From assembly GCA_943788505.1 (NCBI GenBank), contig CALSQR010000002.1, positions 943,213 to 1,007,212 of the forward strand: a stretch of 64,000 nucleotides of DNA. The letters run 5' to 3'. Positions 56,504-64,000 of the stretch are shown one piece after another. Made by a program: the position numbers and the translations under genes. The stretch is from an uncultured bacterium (lineage in GTDB: Bacteria > Bacteroidota > Rhodothermia > Rhodothermales > UBA10348). Under the pieces are notes generated by a model. It did no database searches. It saw nothing but the letters and a program-made list of their open reading frames with translations, and was not told the origin of the DNA. The first letter of the stretch is position 1; every line of letters begins with the position of its first letter.

Positions 56504-58624
56504 TCAGTTTGCAGCCTCAGGACGGAAATGTTTTGAAACAACCATCTCTAGGACCAGAAACAACAACGCAAGCCCCAAAAAGACGTTCCAAAGTTCTACA
56601 CCCGTTCGGGCTGCCCTCAGCTGTTCTTCCAGTGGAACAGCTCCCGAAAGTGCCACATCCATAATGCCCACTTCGGCATCAGTGAGAGAGGCAAAATGTT
56701 CGCGTACCGCTTCCGGCCTTTCAAGGGCTAGATCGGACTCTGCAGAGGGTGCCTGAACGGCGATTCGCCTGACCATCCGGTCTTGGTCCATCAAGTCATA
56801 CAATCCTGGGAGGAAAAATGACCCTGACAGGTTCAGAACAACGCCCCCGAATACATCGCGCTGATCAGGAATGAACTCTAGCCCGGACTCGTCATGAACA
56901 GTAATCGTCGTCCCGCTGGACACGTCAGGCAGTAAGAGCTGTAACGACCCCCCGGCAATCATTTCTTCGCCCGAGACCGAACCCGTGGCTGAGAGGTAAT
57001 ACAATGAACGATATAGGAGGGGTATAAACAGACCCCGAACTGGCATATCACTCCAACTAGCACCGGCCTCGACGGAGTAGAAGAGCACTGACCCTTGATC
57101 GACCCGCATTTCCTGCAGGAAGGGAGCCCCACTGCTCATCCCGATAATAGTTTGTTCGTTTCCAGCGCCTGGATCGTAGATCGCACTCCGAAATATGACG
57201 GGCTGCTCAAGCTGTGGAATACGACCGTCTACACCCGGTTCAAACATGCCTTCAAACAGAGGATGGTCGACATCCACGCGGCTGACTGTACCTATCACGG
57301 CATCCCCTGGCTCCCCTTCCACACGCTGTAATCGACCGGCTCCAATGGCCTCAAAAAACGCATTGTAGTCCGCGGCCTGCATGTCTTCTCCGGCAAAAAC
57401 AAGAAGACCGCCACCATTGCGAACATATTGTTCGAGCGAGGCCCGTTCACCGGAAGAAAGGGTTTCTACTCCGTTGAGAATGACGGCATCGTAGGAACCC
57501 AGTGACGTGGAGGCTAGCGTCGTCTCCAAGATTTCGTCCGTAACGAATCGTGCACCACTTCGGGCTAGGTCACTAGAAATGCCGAGACTCAGATAGGACG
57601 ATTGCGCCTGCAATCCCGATATCATCAATAATTTTCGCTCTTGAGGTACATGTAGAGCAAACGGTCGGCGATTATCGAACAAGTACTGATTGTCGTCAAT
57701 CTCTACATGTCCAGACAGCCAACCTCGGGACCTTGGTGCCGCTACGAATCGTGCAGAAGCCCTGGCTCCGGCTTGGACGTCAACCGTTGCCTGTCCAATG
57801 CGCTGACCATCGAGGAAAAGTGAGGCAACCACGCCTCGAATGTCGTCCGAACCGTAATTCGTTATCGTGGCTTCGAACTGTACCGGCTGGCCTTCTGAAA
57901 TGATTTGACTTCGTACCTGCACGTCGGAAACGGCAAGATTGCCTCTCCCATCCGTACCAACCGGCACCAATAACACACGAGTCCCTTCTGGAAGGTCAAT
58001 CCTCGCCGAGTCAGAGAGCATGCTTCGTTGGAAGTCAGAAATGACGAAGACATCTCGATTAATTGTGGGTCGATCAGCTAACCGTTCGCCAGCCCGAGAG
58101 ATAGCTGCTGTGAGCTTCTCATTACCCGACACGGTCGCAACATCATCAAGTGCTGCTTGTGCAGACGCCATGTTTTGATGAAAGACCGCTCGCTCCGATG
58201 AGGCTGGGGTTGTTGCCAAAAGAACTTCATCGCCCGATTCAAACTCAGACAGAAACGACCCGACAATGGTCTGTCCTTGCTCCAGATACGCTCCGCTTCC
58301 ATCGCGAAGAGTCATCGACGTGGAATTGTCTAGCACAAGCGCCGTGGTCGTACGTCCCGATCCGCCTAGGCGACCTGCCAACGGGCCCGTCAAAGTCGGA
58401 CGAGCAAAGGCAAGGACCAAGGCTGCGATGGCCAAGGTGCGTAGGGCTAGCAGCAGCCACTGCTTGATTCTCACTCGCTGCATCGTACTCTTCTTGAGTT
58501 CATGCAGAAAGGCTAATGAACTGAAGTTCACCCTGCGCGGCCGCCTGAAATTGAACAGGTGGATAATCAGGGGTATCGCAGCGGCTGCCAGTCCGAGAAG
58601 CAGAAACGGATTAAGAAAAGTCAT
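56504..58624 (-). CDS. BatA-domain membrane protein with von Willebrand factor A fold
   Basis: 706 residues. The N-terminus MTFLNPFLLLGLAAAAIPLIIHLFNFRRPRRVNFSSL is the BatA membrane-anchor domain, followed by a second membrane helix RIKQWLLLALRTLAIAALVLAFARP. A vWA fold follows with the MIDAS-like ALVLDNSTSMTLRDG (DxSxS). A long extracytoplasmic region contains a glutamine-amidotransferase-like stretch (GGGLLVFAGEDMQ around residue 400), and a last helix near the C-terminus ends KHFRPEAAN. Bat proteins are linked to aerotolerance, but the function is unclear. No MoxR or other bat gene is seen here. Confidence 0.82.
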   Translation of the reverse strand: MTFLNPFLLLGLAAAAIPLIIHLFNFRRPRRVNFSSLAFLHELKKSTMQRVRIKQWLLLALRTLAIAALVLAFARPTLTGPLAGRLGGSGRTTTALVLDNSTSMTLRDGSGAYLEQGQTIVGSFLSEFESGDEVLLATTPASSERAVFHQNMASAQAALDDVATVSGNEKLTAAISRAGERLADRPTINRDVFVISDFQRSMLSDSARIDLPEGTRVLLVPVGTDGRGNLAVSDVQVRSQIISEGQPVQFEATITNYGSDDIRGVVASLFLDGQRIGQATVDVQAGARASARFVAAPRSRGWLSGHVEIDDNQYLFDNRRPFALHVPQERKLLMISGLQAQSSYLSLGISSDLARSGARFVTDEILETTLASTSLGSYDAVILNGVETLSSGERASLEQYVRNGGGLLVFAGEDMQAADYNAFFEAIGAGRLQRVEGEPGDAVIGTVSRVDVDHPLFEGMFEPGVDGRIPQLEQPVIFRSAIYDPGAGNEQTIIGMSSGAPFLQEMRVDQGSVLFYSVEAGASWSDMPVRGLFIPLLYRSLYYLSATGSVSGEEMIAGGSLQLLLPDVSSGTTITVHDESGLEFIPDQRDVFGGVVLNLSGSFFLPGLYDLMDQDRMVRRIAVQAPSAESDLALERPEAVREHFASLTDAEVGIMDVALSGAVPLEEQLRAARTGVELWNVFLGLALLFLVLEMVVSKHFRPEAAN

Positions 58625-58831
58625 GGCAGACGGAAAGTGAAAAGCGACAGCTGGATGCGCCGGAGATAGGGACGTCTCGTACCGTAGCAGGGACTTCGCT
58701 GTTCCGTGATAATGCTAGAGGACCCAGCTTGGAATTTTGAAACAGTATTCGGCATCCAAACACTGAATGATGCGTTATTCCAGTTTGACCCGCCGAATTT
58801 CCCCCTCCCCTCTTAGACGCACCCGACACAC

Positions 58832-61732
58832 GTGGCCAAGGCCAAGAGCAAATCAGCCCCTTCAGCCGTCCCGGCAACCTCTGGAGCGACACCCAGCCCA
58901 CAGAAAAAGGCCAAAGCAAAACAGCGCGCCCTTGTAATCCGCGGGGCCCGGCAGCATAATCTCAAGAATGTTGATGTAGACCTGCCTCGTGGAAAGCTGG
59001 TCGTGTTTACAGGCCCCTCGGGCTCTGGCAAGTCGTCCCTCGCCTTTGATACAATTTATGCTGAGGGCCAGCGGCGCTACGTGGAAAGCCTGAGCGCCTA
59101 TGCCCGGCAGTTTCTCGAGCGGATGGACAAGCCCGATGTAGACTTGATTTCGGGGCTCGCACCGGCCATTGCCATCGAACAAAAAACCGGGTCAAAAAAC
59201 CCTCGATCGACGGTTGCCACGCAGACAGAAGTCTACGATCACCTACGGCTGCTTTTTGCCCGAATCGGTCGGACGATTTCCCCGGTCAGCGGCACTGAAG
59301 TCACAAAGGACTCTCCGCGTTCCGTTGCTCGAGAGTTACTTGCAGATTTGTCTGAAGGCACTCGGTTTTATCTTTGTTTCCCGTTCCCGATGCACCGAAA
59401 GGCGCCCATGGAACAGGAGGTCAAAGTCCTCAAGCAACGCGGTTTTTTTCGGCTAGTGGCCCTTCCCACAGAGAATCAGGCGAAAAAGGGTAAGACCGAA
59501 ACCGTCATCGACCTGAATGAAACGGATGGGACAGACATTCGAATCGCGCGTGAGCGTCTACTCGTGCTTGTTGACCGTCTCGTCTCTCGCCCGGGCGATG
59601 AAGCTGTCGAGTCCCGCATAGCGGACTCGGTGGAGCAGGCCTTTGAAGAGGGTGGAGGCTATTGTTACGCCATCCTAGCAGGAGACGGTACCCGTCATCA
59701 GTTTTCTCGCTTCTTCGAACAGGATGGTATCCGCTTTGATGAGCCCACTGCCCACCTTTTTTCGTTCAATTCCCCCCTTGGCGCCTGTGCGACATGCCAG
59801 GGCTTTGGTCGCACGGCAGGTATTGATCCAGAGCTGGTTATTCCAGATCCAGAATTGTCCATCCGGCAGGGTGCCATCGCTCCATTCCGCGGCGAGGCCT
59901 GGAGCAAGAATTTCAGGGATCTGATTCGTGTAGCAGCTGATGAGCGTATCAACATTGACATTCCCCTCAGTCAGTTGGATAAAAAGTCCCTCGAGATTGT
60001 CTGGGACGGCAAGGCGGACTATTCAGGCATTAACGGTCTATTCCGGCACCTGGAAAAGAATAACTACAAGATGCATTACCGCATCTTCCATGCACGTTTT
60101 CGTGGCTATTCACTGTGTCATGAATGTGGCGGGTCCCGACTTCGCAAGGAAGCTGGGTATGTAAAAGTTGCCGGGCATTCCATTGGCCAGGTCGGGGAAA
60201 TGACAACGGCCGATGCAGGGACATTCTTCGAAAACTTATTCCTCTCGGAGCATGAAGCAGCTATTGCAGGCCGCGTTGTTGAAGAACTGCGCAAACGACT
60301 CCGTTATCTCGTGGAAGTCGGTCTGGATTATTTGACCCTTGATCGGCTGAGTCAGACTCTTTCTGGTGGGGAAAGCCAACGTATTCACCTGGCAACCTCC
60401 TTGGGCTCATCCCTCGTAGGCAGCATGTATGTTCTCGATGAGCCTTCGATCGGGCTCCATCCTAGAGACACGGATCGGCTTATCAAAATCCTCGAACACC
60501 TACGCGACATCGGTAACACGGTGATTGTCGTAGAGCATGAGGGTGAGATGATGAAGCGCGCCGATTACATCGTGGATATGGGACCCGGGGCTGGTCGTCA
60601 CGGCGGCGAAATCGTTGCTCGCGGGCCGCTCTCTGAGATCCTGAAAGATCCAGCCTCGCTTACTGGCGCGTATCTGAGTGGACGAAAACAGATTGAGGTT
60701 CCGGCTTCTCGGCGCCCGAGTGAGCCAAAGCTAGCTATTCGCGTAGAGGGTGCTCGTCAGCACAATTTGAAACGACTCGATGTGTCCTTCCCGCTCGGTG
60801 TGTTGGTATGCGTTACTGGGGTTAGCGGATCGGGCAAGTCTACCCTTGTCCATGACACGCTCTACCAGAGCCTTGCCAAACTAAAGGGCTCGCATTCGGG
60901 TGATTCGAAAGTGGGGCGGCATACGTCCATTCGTGGCCATCAGCTCATCGACCAGATCGAAATGGTTGATCAGACGCCCATCGGCCGAAGCCCCCGATCT
61001 AATCCGGCTACCTACCTGAAAGCGTTTGATACGATTCGGTCGTTGTTTGCCGAAACATATCAAGCCCGAATCAGAGGGTATAAGCCAGGCTATTTCTCAT
61101 TCAACGTTCCAGGCGGTCGGTGTGAAACGTGCCAAGGAGAGGGCGTTGTAAAGATTGAGATGCAGTTCTTGGCCGACCTATACCTGGAGTGTGAAGCCTG
61201 CAAGGGCAAACGCTACAAACAGGATGTACTAGAGATTCACTACCAGGGCAAAAGCATCGCTCAGGTATTGGATATGACGGTAGATGATGCCGCTGAATTC
61301 TTTGCAGGAGAAAAATCCCTGCTCCGTAAGCTACAGGTTCTTCGCGATATCGGGCTTGGGTACATAAGCCTAGGACAGCCATCGAACACGCTATCTGGTG
61401 GTGAGGCCCAGCGAATCAAACTGGCATCCCATCTAAGCAAAACGAATCGGGACCGGACACTCTACATATTCGATGAGCCGACGACTGGTCTGCATTTCGA
61501 TGATATTCGAAAGCTACTCGATGCCTTCAATTCGCTCATCGAAGCGGGCCATTCTGTAATCGTGGTCGAGCATAACATCGACGTAATGAAAGCTGCCGAT
61601 CATCTTATCGATCTGGGACCAGAAGGTGGAGTTCGTGGCGGATTCGTCGTAGCGCAGGGCACCCCAGAGGAGGTTGCTGCCGTGGAGGCAAGCCACACGG
61701 GCCAATTCTTACGGCCGCTTCTCGGACTCTGA
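58832..61732 (+). CDS. uvrA: Excinuclease ABC subunit A
   Basis: 966-residue nucleotide-excision-repair ATPase that recognises DNA lesions and loads UvrB. Two ABC ATPase modules: Walker [15 protein letters not shown] and [14 protein letters not shown], signatures [12 protein letters not shown] and [12 protein letters not shown], Walker [15 protein letters not shown] and [14 protein letters not shown]. The C-terminal zinc finger [10 protein letters not shown] ... CEACKGKRY is intact. In the first module the site that is CPVCG in E. coli reads SPVSG, as in other Bacteroidota, so that zinc site is missing. The start is GTG at 58832, with a basic Ala/Lys-rich lead-in of about 35 residues. Confidence 0.96.
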   Translation: MAKAKSKSAPSAVPATSGATPSPQKKAKAKQRALVIRGARQHNLKNVDVDLPRGKLVVFTGPSGSGKSSLAFDTIYAEGQRRYVESLSAYARQFLERMDKPDVDLISGLAPAIAIEQKTGSKNPRSTVATQTEVYDHLRLLFARIGRTISPVSGTEVTKDSPRSVARELLADLSEGTRFYLCFPFPMHRKAPMEQEVKVLKQRGFFRLVALPTENQAKKGKTETVIDLNETDGTDIRIARERLLVLVDRLVSRPGDEAVESRIADSVEQAFEEGGGYCYAILAGDGTRHQFSRFFEQDGIRFDEPTAHLFSFNSPLGACATCQGFGRTAGIDPELVIPDPELSIRQGAIAPFRGEAWSKNFRDLIRVAADERINIDIPLSQLDKKSLEIVWDGKADYSGINGLFRHLEKNNYKMHYRIFHARFRGYSLCHECGGSRLRKEAGYVKVAGHSIGQVGEMTTADAGTFFENLFLSEHEAAIAGRVVEELRKRLRYLVEVGLDYLTLDRLSQTLSGGESQRIHLATSLGSSLVGSMYVLDEPSIGLHPRDTDRLIKILEHLRDIGNTVIVVEHEGEMMKRADYIVDMGPGAGRHGGEIVARGPLSEILKDPASLTGAYLSGRKQIEVPASRRPSEPKLAIRVEGARQHNLKRLDVSFPLGVLVCVTGVSGSGKSTLVHDTLYQSLAKLKGSHSGDSKVGRHTSIRGHQLIDQIEMVDQTPIGRSPRSNPATYLKAFDTIRSLFAETYQARIRGYKPGYFSFNVPGGRCETCQGEGVVKIEMQFLADLYLECEACKGKRYKQDVLEIHYQGKSIAQVLDMTVDDAAEFFAGEKSLLRKLQVLRDIGLGYISLGQPSNTLSGGEAQRIKLASHLSKTNRDRTLYIFDEPTTGLHFDDIRKLLDAFNSLIEAGHSVIVVEHNIDVMKAADHLIDLGPEGGVRGGFVVAQGTPEEVAAVEASHTGQFLRPLLGL

Positions 61733-61744
61733 AACTGGTCGGCT

Positions 61745-62539
61745 CTAGCGCCCGGTCAATAACATGACATTGTCGAAGTCAGCCCGGGAAATCACTCCCA
61801 TATTATCCGAATCAGACCAGAGACGGATATAGAGAGGCGCAGCAGGAGGTTCATCTCCGAATAATCGTCGATAGTCCTCGACAACATTGCGTTCAATGTG
61901 CTCCCAATCTCCCGCACCATTGCGAGCGCTCGACACAACAACCACCTTGAGTTTGCCATACGTCACGACTGTGCCCACGGGTAATGTGGAGCTGTAGACG
62001 TATTTGATTGCCTTCGGACGCTTGATGAATCGCCCATCAATCGAAAACAAGACGTAGACCCCAGCACCCGAATCGTTTCGGGAGTCATCGTCCTCGCGTG
62101 CGCCGGCTGGGAGGTCGATGGCCCGCCAATCCCAGGATAAGACAGGATGGGTGCGCGTGTCCCAATCAAATCCATCTCCATTTCCCTTGTTGATATGGGC
62201 TGCTTCGCTGCTGGAAAAGGCCCGAACATATCCATTCCCATTCTCGCGACGTGCTTCGAACCACTCACGGTCATTCATGAATTCGGGCGTGAGGGCTACT
62301 AATCGGTCATTGTAAAGTGCGCGCCATTTAGCTGGAATACTTCCACTAGAATAGGATTCAAAATCGTCAATCAAGATTCCGTCAGCTGGCACGGGCCTTT
62401 CAGCGGGTGACGAACTCTGCGCTTGCGCGCGTGCCGGCGGCATCATACTGGTCTGCATAAACACCACGACCAGCAGCCATGAGAGGGTGCCGGTATGACG
62501 AGTTGTTAATCGAATGAATTTGGGGGTGGTGGGAATCAT
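61745..62539 (-). CDS. DUF3047 exported protein
   Basis: 264 residues from the ATG at 62539 (MIPTTPKF); the frame continues to 62617 with unlikely residues. A signal peptide (LSWLLVVVFMQTSMMPPARAQA) precedes the DUF3047 body: IDDFESYSSGSIPAKWRAL, LSWDWRAIDLPAGAREDDDS, GAGVYVLFSIDG, KAIKYVYSSTLPVG and DNMGVISRADFDNV. DUF3047 resembles a carbohydrate-binding jelly roll, but the role is unknown. Convergent with uvrA, with 12 bases between stops. Confidence 0.82.
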   Translation of the reverse strand: MIPTTPKFIRLTTRHTGTLSWLLVVVFMQTSMMPPARAQAQSSSPAERPVPADGILIDDFESYSSGSIPAKWRALYNDRLVALTPEFMNDREWFEARRENGNGYVRAFSSSEAAHINKGNGDGFDWDTRTHPVLSWDWRAIDLPAGAREDDDSRNDSGAGVYVLFSIDGRFIKRPKAIKYVYSSTLPVGTVVTYGKLKVVVVSSARNGAGDWEHIERNVVEDYRRLFGDEPPAAPLYIRLWSDSDNMGVISRADFDNVMLLTGR

Positions 62540-62667
62540 ATAGGGTAAGCCGTTCTCAGAGGCGGTGAAGCAACACGTACCTATGCGATTTACTGCAATC
62601 CACATGCCAAAGGGCAAAAAGCGACCAAGAAGGCACAGATCGCATCATTTTCACTCCCGGCACAAAT

Positions 62668-62690
62668 TTGTTGACTAAGTTAGTAGACAA
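62668..62690. promoter_or_regulatory. 23-bp imperfect palindrome upstream of a glycosyltransferase
   Basis: TTGT-tg-ACTAA-g-TTAGT-ag-ACAA: nine bases on each side pair around a single central base, with one two-base interruption per arm. It ends 29 bases before the ATG at 62720. The size and symmetry fit an operator for a dimeric regulator. Confidence 0.5.
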
Positions 62691-62719
62691 TTCTGCTGAA
62701 ACTGCCACGTTGGCCACCC

Positions 62720-63541
62720 ATGTCGAACCAACCGCTCATAAGCTGTGTGATGGTAACCGCTGACCGACACGTTTTGTGTCGCCGAGCCATCAAATCTTAC
62801 AACGCTCAAACCTGGGCCAACCGTGAGCTCATCGTTCTCGACAACGGGAACGAGCCTATGGAGTCTCTCTTATCCGATCTCCCCTATGGTCAGGTGGTCT
62901 ATCGACACATGCCAAATAACCCGGAAACGACGATCGGAGAGCTTCGCAACCTATCTCTTGAGATGGTCAATGGAGACCTGGTGGTGCCGCAGTGGGATGA
63001 TGATGACTGGTCTGCCCCGGATAGATTAGAACGACAAGCCACCGCATTAGACAGCGAAAGCGCGGATGCTGTCACCCTATATGCAACACTGATGCATGTA
63101 GATGATCCAACATTTTTTGACCATCCGTTTTACGGCCTACTAAAAGGAGGCGTCCCCCCTACGATTCTGCATCGACGAGATGATGAGGTCCGTTTTCCTG
63201 AGCTTCGGCGAACCTCAGATACGACCTACAAAAACGTTTGGAGATCGCGTAACTACCACATTTTGCCTATGAAGGATGCGCATTTACACCTGCGTTATTT
63301 CCACGGCAGCAACCTATGGGAGCAGGACCACTTTCTGCGCCGGATGCGCAACACGCCGAAAGACCTTCTCGCCTACGGATGGCACAAATTTGTTCGTCGC
63401 AACGTGCTCGGACATCCCCGCTTCAATATTTCAGACGAAGCCCGGGCAGCCTTCGAAATCTATCTCGCGCATTCACATGCGTGTGGGATATTCAAGAGCA
63501 CTGACGCAAAAGACATCACTGACGCAGCTACACCGACGTGA
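62720..63541 (+). CDS. Glycosyltransferase family 2-like protein
   Basis: 273 residues. ISCVMVTADRHVLCRRAIKSYNAQTW, RELIVLDNGNEP and the DxD-containing VVPQWDDDDWSAPDRLERQ are a GT-A fold of the GT2 kind. The following half (HPFYGLLKGGVPPTILHRRDD, LHLRYFHGSNLWEQDHF) is less familiar. Cytoplasmic with no membrane helix seen. The start ATG at 62720 fits; a palindrome lies just upstream. Substrates unknown. Confidence 0.8.
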   Translation: MSNQPLISCVMVTADRHVLCRRAIKSYNAQTWANRELIVLDNGNEPMESLLSDLPYGQVVYRHMPNNPETTIGELRNLSLEMVNGDLVVPQWDDDDWSAPDRLERQATALDSESADAVTLYATLMHVDDPTFFDHPFYGLLKGGVPPTILHRRDDEVRFPELRRTSDTTYKNVWRSRNYHILPMKDAHLHLRYFHGSNLWEQDHFLRRMRNTPKDLLAYGWHKFVRRNVLGHPRFNISDEARAAFEIYLAHSHACGIFKSTDAKDITDAATPT

Positions 63542-63549
63542 GGAGTAGA

Positions 63550-64000
63550 TTAGCTCTGCGTTATACCAACAACCTTCTCGGGCCAGAATCGGTCGGTGAA
63601 GGCGCCCCAAGGGAGGGCTAGCAAAAGGAGTTCCATGACTGACAATTGGAACAGGATGTCCATCGTAATCCAGATACCGATGTGTAGACCCAGAATCCCC
63701 CAGACAACGGGAATGCGGGTTTTTTTGAACCATATGAGCCAAGCGAACGCTTCAGTCAGCAGGCCAATGGCCAGAAAGGCCGTCGCTATCCACCAGTTAG
63801 ACAGCGCCAGTTCTTGAAGCACGTTCAGCTCAACAAAACCTGAGCGAGCGATTTCGTCGACCGCCTTCTCATTGATCCACATCCATAGGTTATGTCCATC
63901 AGGCCACGTGATGCCTCGCGCTACTAATTTTGAGATAGCCGCCGACGTGTAGCCTAGCCCGATAAAGAAGTAAGAAAAGCCCAGAGCGAACCTGCCTTTG
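63550..64000 (-). CDS. Polytopic membrane protein (HTTM/DoxX-like), 5' end beyond window
   Basis: The frame ending at 63550 is open to the right window edge, although the first ATG inside is at 63882. Upstream codons read FFIGLGYTSAAISKL and ITWPDGHNLWMWINEKAVDE, clearly part of the same membrane protein, so the 63882 ATG is internal. Helices include WWIATAFLAIGLLTEAFAWLIWF, PVVWGILGLHIGIWITMDI and LSVMELLLLALPW. The G-x-x-x-SK-L then a W-x-x-G stretch is reminiscent of HTTM or DoxX-type quinone proteins, but I cannot place it surely. It ends eight bases from the convergent glycosyltransferase. Confidence 0.6.
   Translation of the reverse strand, partial: KGRFALGFSYFFIGLGYTSAAISKLVARGITWPDGHNLWMWINEKAVDEIARSGFVELNVLQELALSNWWIATAFLAIGLLTEAFAWLIWFKKTRIPVVWGILGLHIGIWITMDILFQLSVMELLLLALPWGAFTDRFWPEKVVGITQS

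Noticed and set aside
58812-59031. Possible origin or divergent control region between the BatA gene and uvrA
   Set aside because: Strand direction flips here, but no DnaA box or repeat is seen in 58625-58831; it is an ordinary divergent promoter region.

Overview
The window is about 64 kb of a Gram-negative chromosome that looks like Bacteroidota in the broad sense, most likely the Rhodothermota (Rhodothermia/Balneola-like) branch. Supporting signs are two secreted proteins with type IX secretion (T9SS) C-terminal sorting domains, SusC-like TonB-dependent receptors each followed by a DUF4249 lipoprotein, FtsX-type permeases of the style common in this group, and a dcw cell-wall cluster in the Bacteroidota order with no murF. 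The assignment is by gene content only. No rRNA, tRNA, CRISPR array, prophage or insertion sequence was recognised.

Layout, left to right. 0-8 kb: a sugar/Na+ symporter cut by the left window edge, a GH16 lipoprotein, a decaying stretch (two FtsX-permease remnants joined head to head, then a Rieske-glutamate-synthase gene split by an in-frame TAA), a small membrane protein, and a sugar isomerase/oxidoreductase pair. 8-14 kb: a PhoB/PhoR-type two-component pair, a YhhQ-type queuosine-precursor transporter, and two tandem FG-GAP beta-propeller proteins. 14-22 kb: ilvE and a four-gene minus-strand operon with two TonB-receptor/DUF4249 pairs. 22-30 kb: a small conserved membrane protein, a GNAT, a secreted M1 peptidase, a BFD-like [2Fe-2S] protein, TolC-like and MlaC-like envelope genes, a glycosyltransferase, and an exported glycosidase-like barrel fused to a multi-TM domain.

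30.4-46.4 kb: the complete minus-strand dcw operon mraZ-rsmH-ftsL-ftsI-murE-mraY-murD-ftsW-murG-murC-ftsQ-ftsA-ftsZ. Most genes overlap or nearly touch. It starts at a promoter with a MraZ box and ends at an intrinsic terminator. Together these genes make lipid II from UDP-MurNAc (with murF and ddl elsewhere) and assemble the divisome. 46.6-58.6 kb, also minus strand: pyrG, a methyltransferase plus two glycosyltransferases (a likely surface-glycan module), gyrB, a CBS-domain protein, hflX, a membrane protein and a BatA-type protein. 58.8-64 kb: uvrA on the plus strand, a DUF3047 protein, a glycosyltransferase behind a palindromic operator-like site, and a membrane protein cut by the right edge.

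The points most worth a second look are the stop codon splitting the Rieske-GltS gene, the permease remnants, a DnaA-box cluster in the pyrG-mraZ gap, hflX without a normal start codon, the cationic N-terminal extension on FtsL, and the glycosidase-membrane fusion. I saw nothing I could defend as a wholly new multi-gene system.
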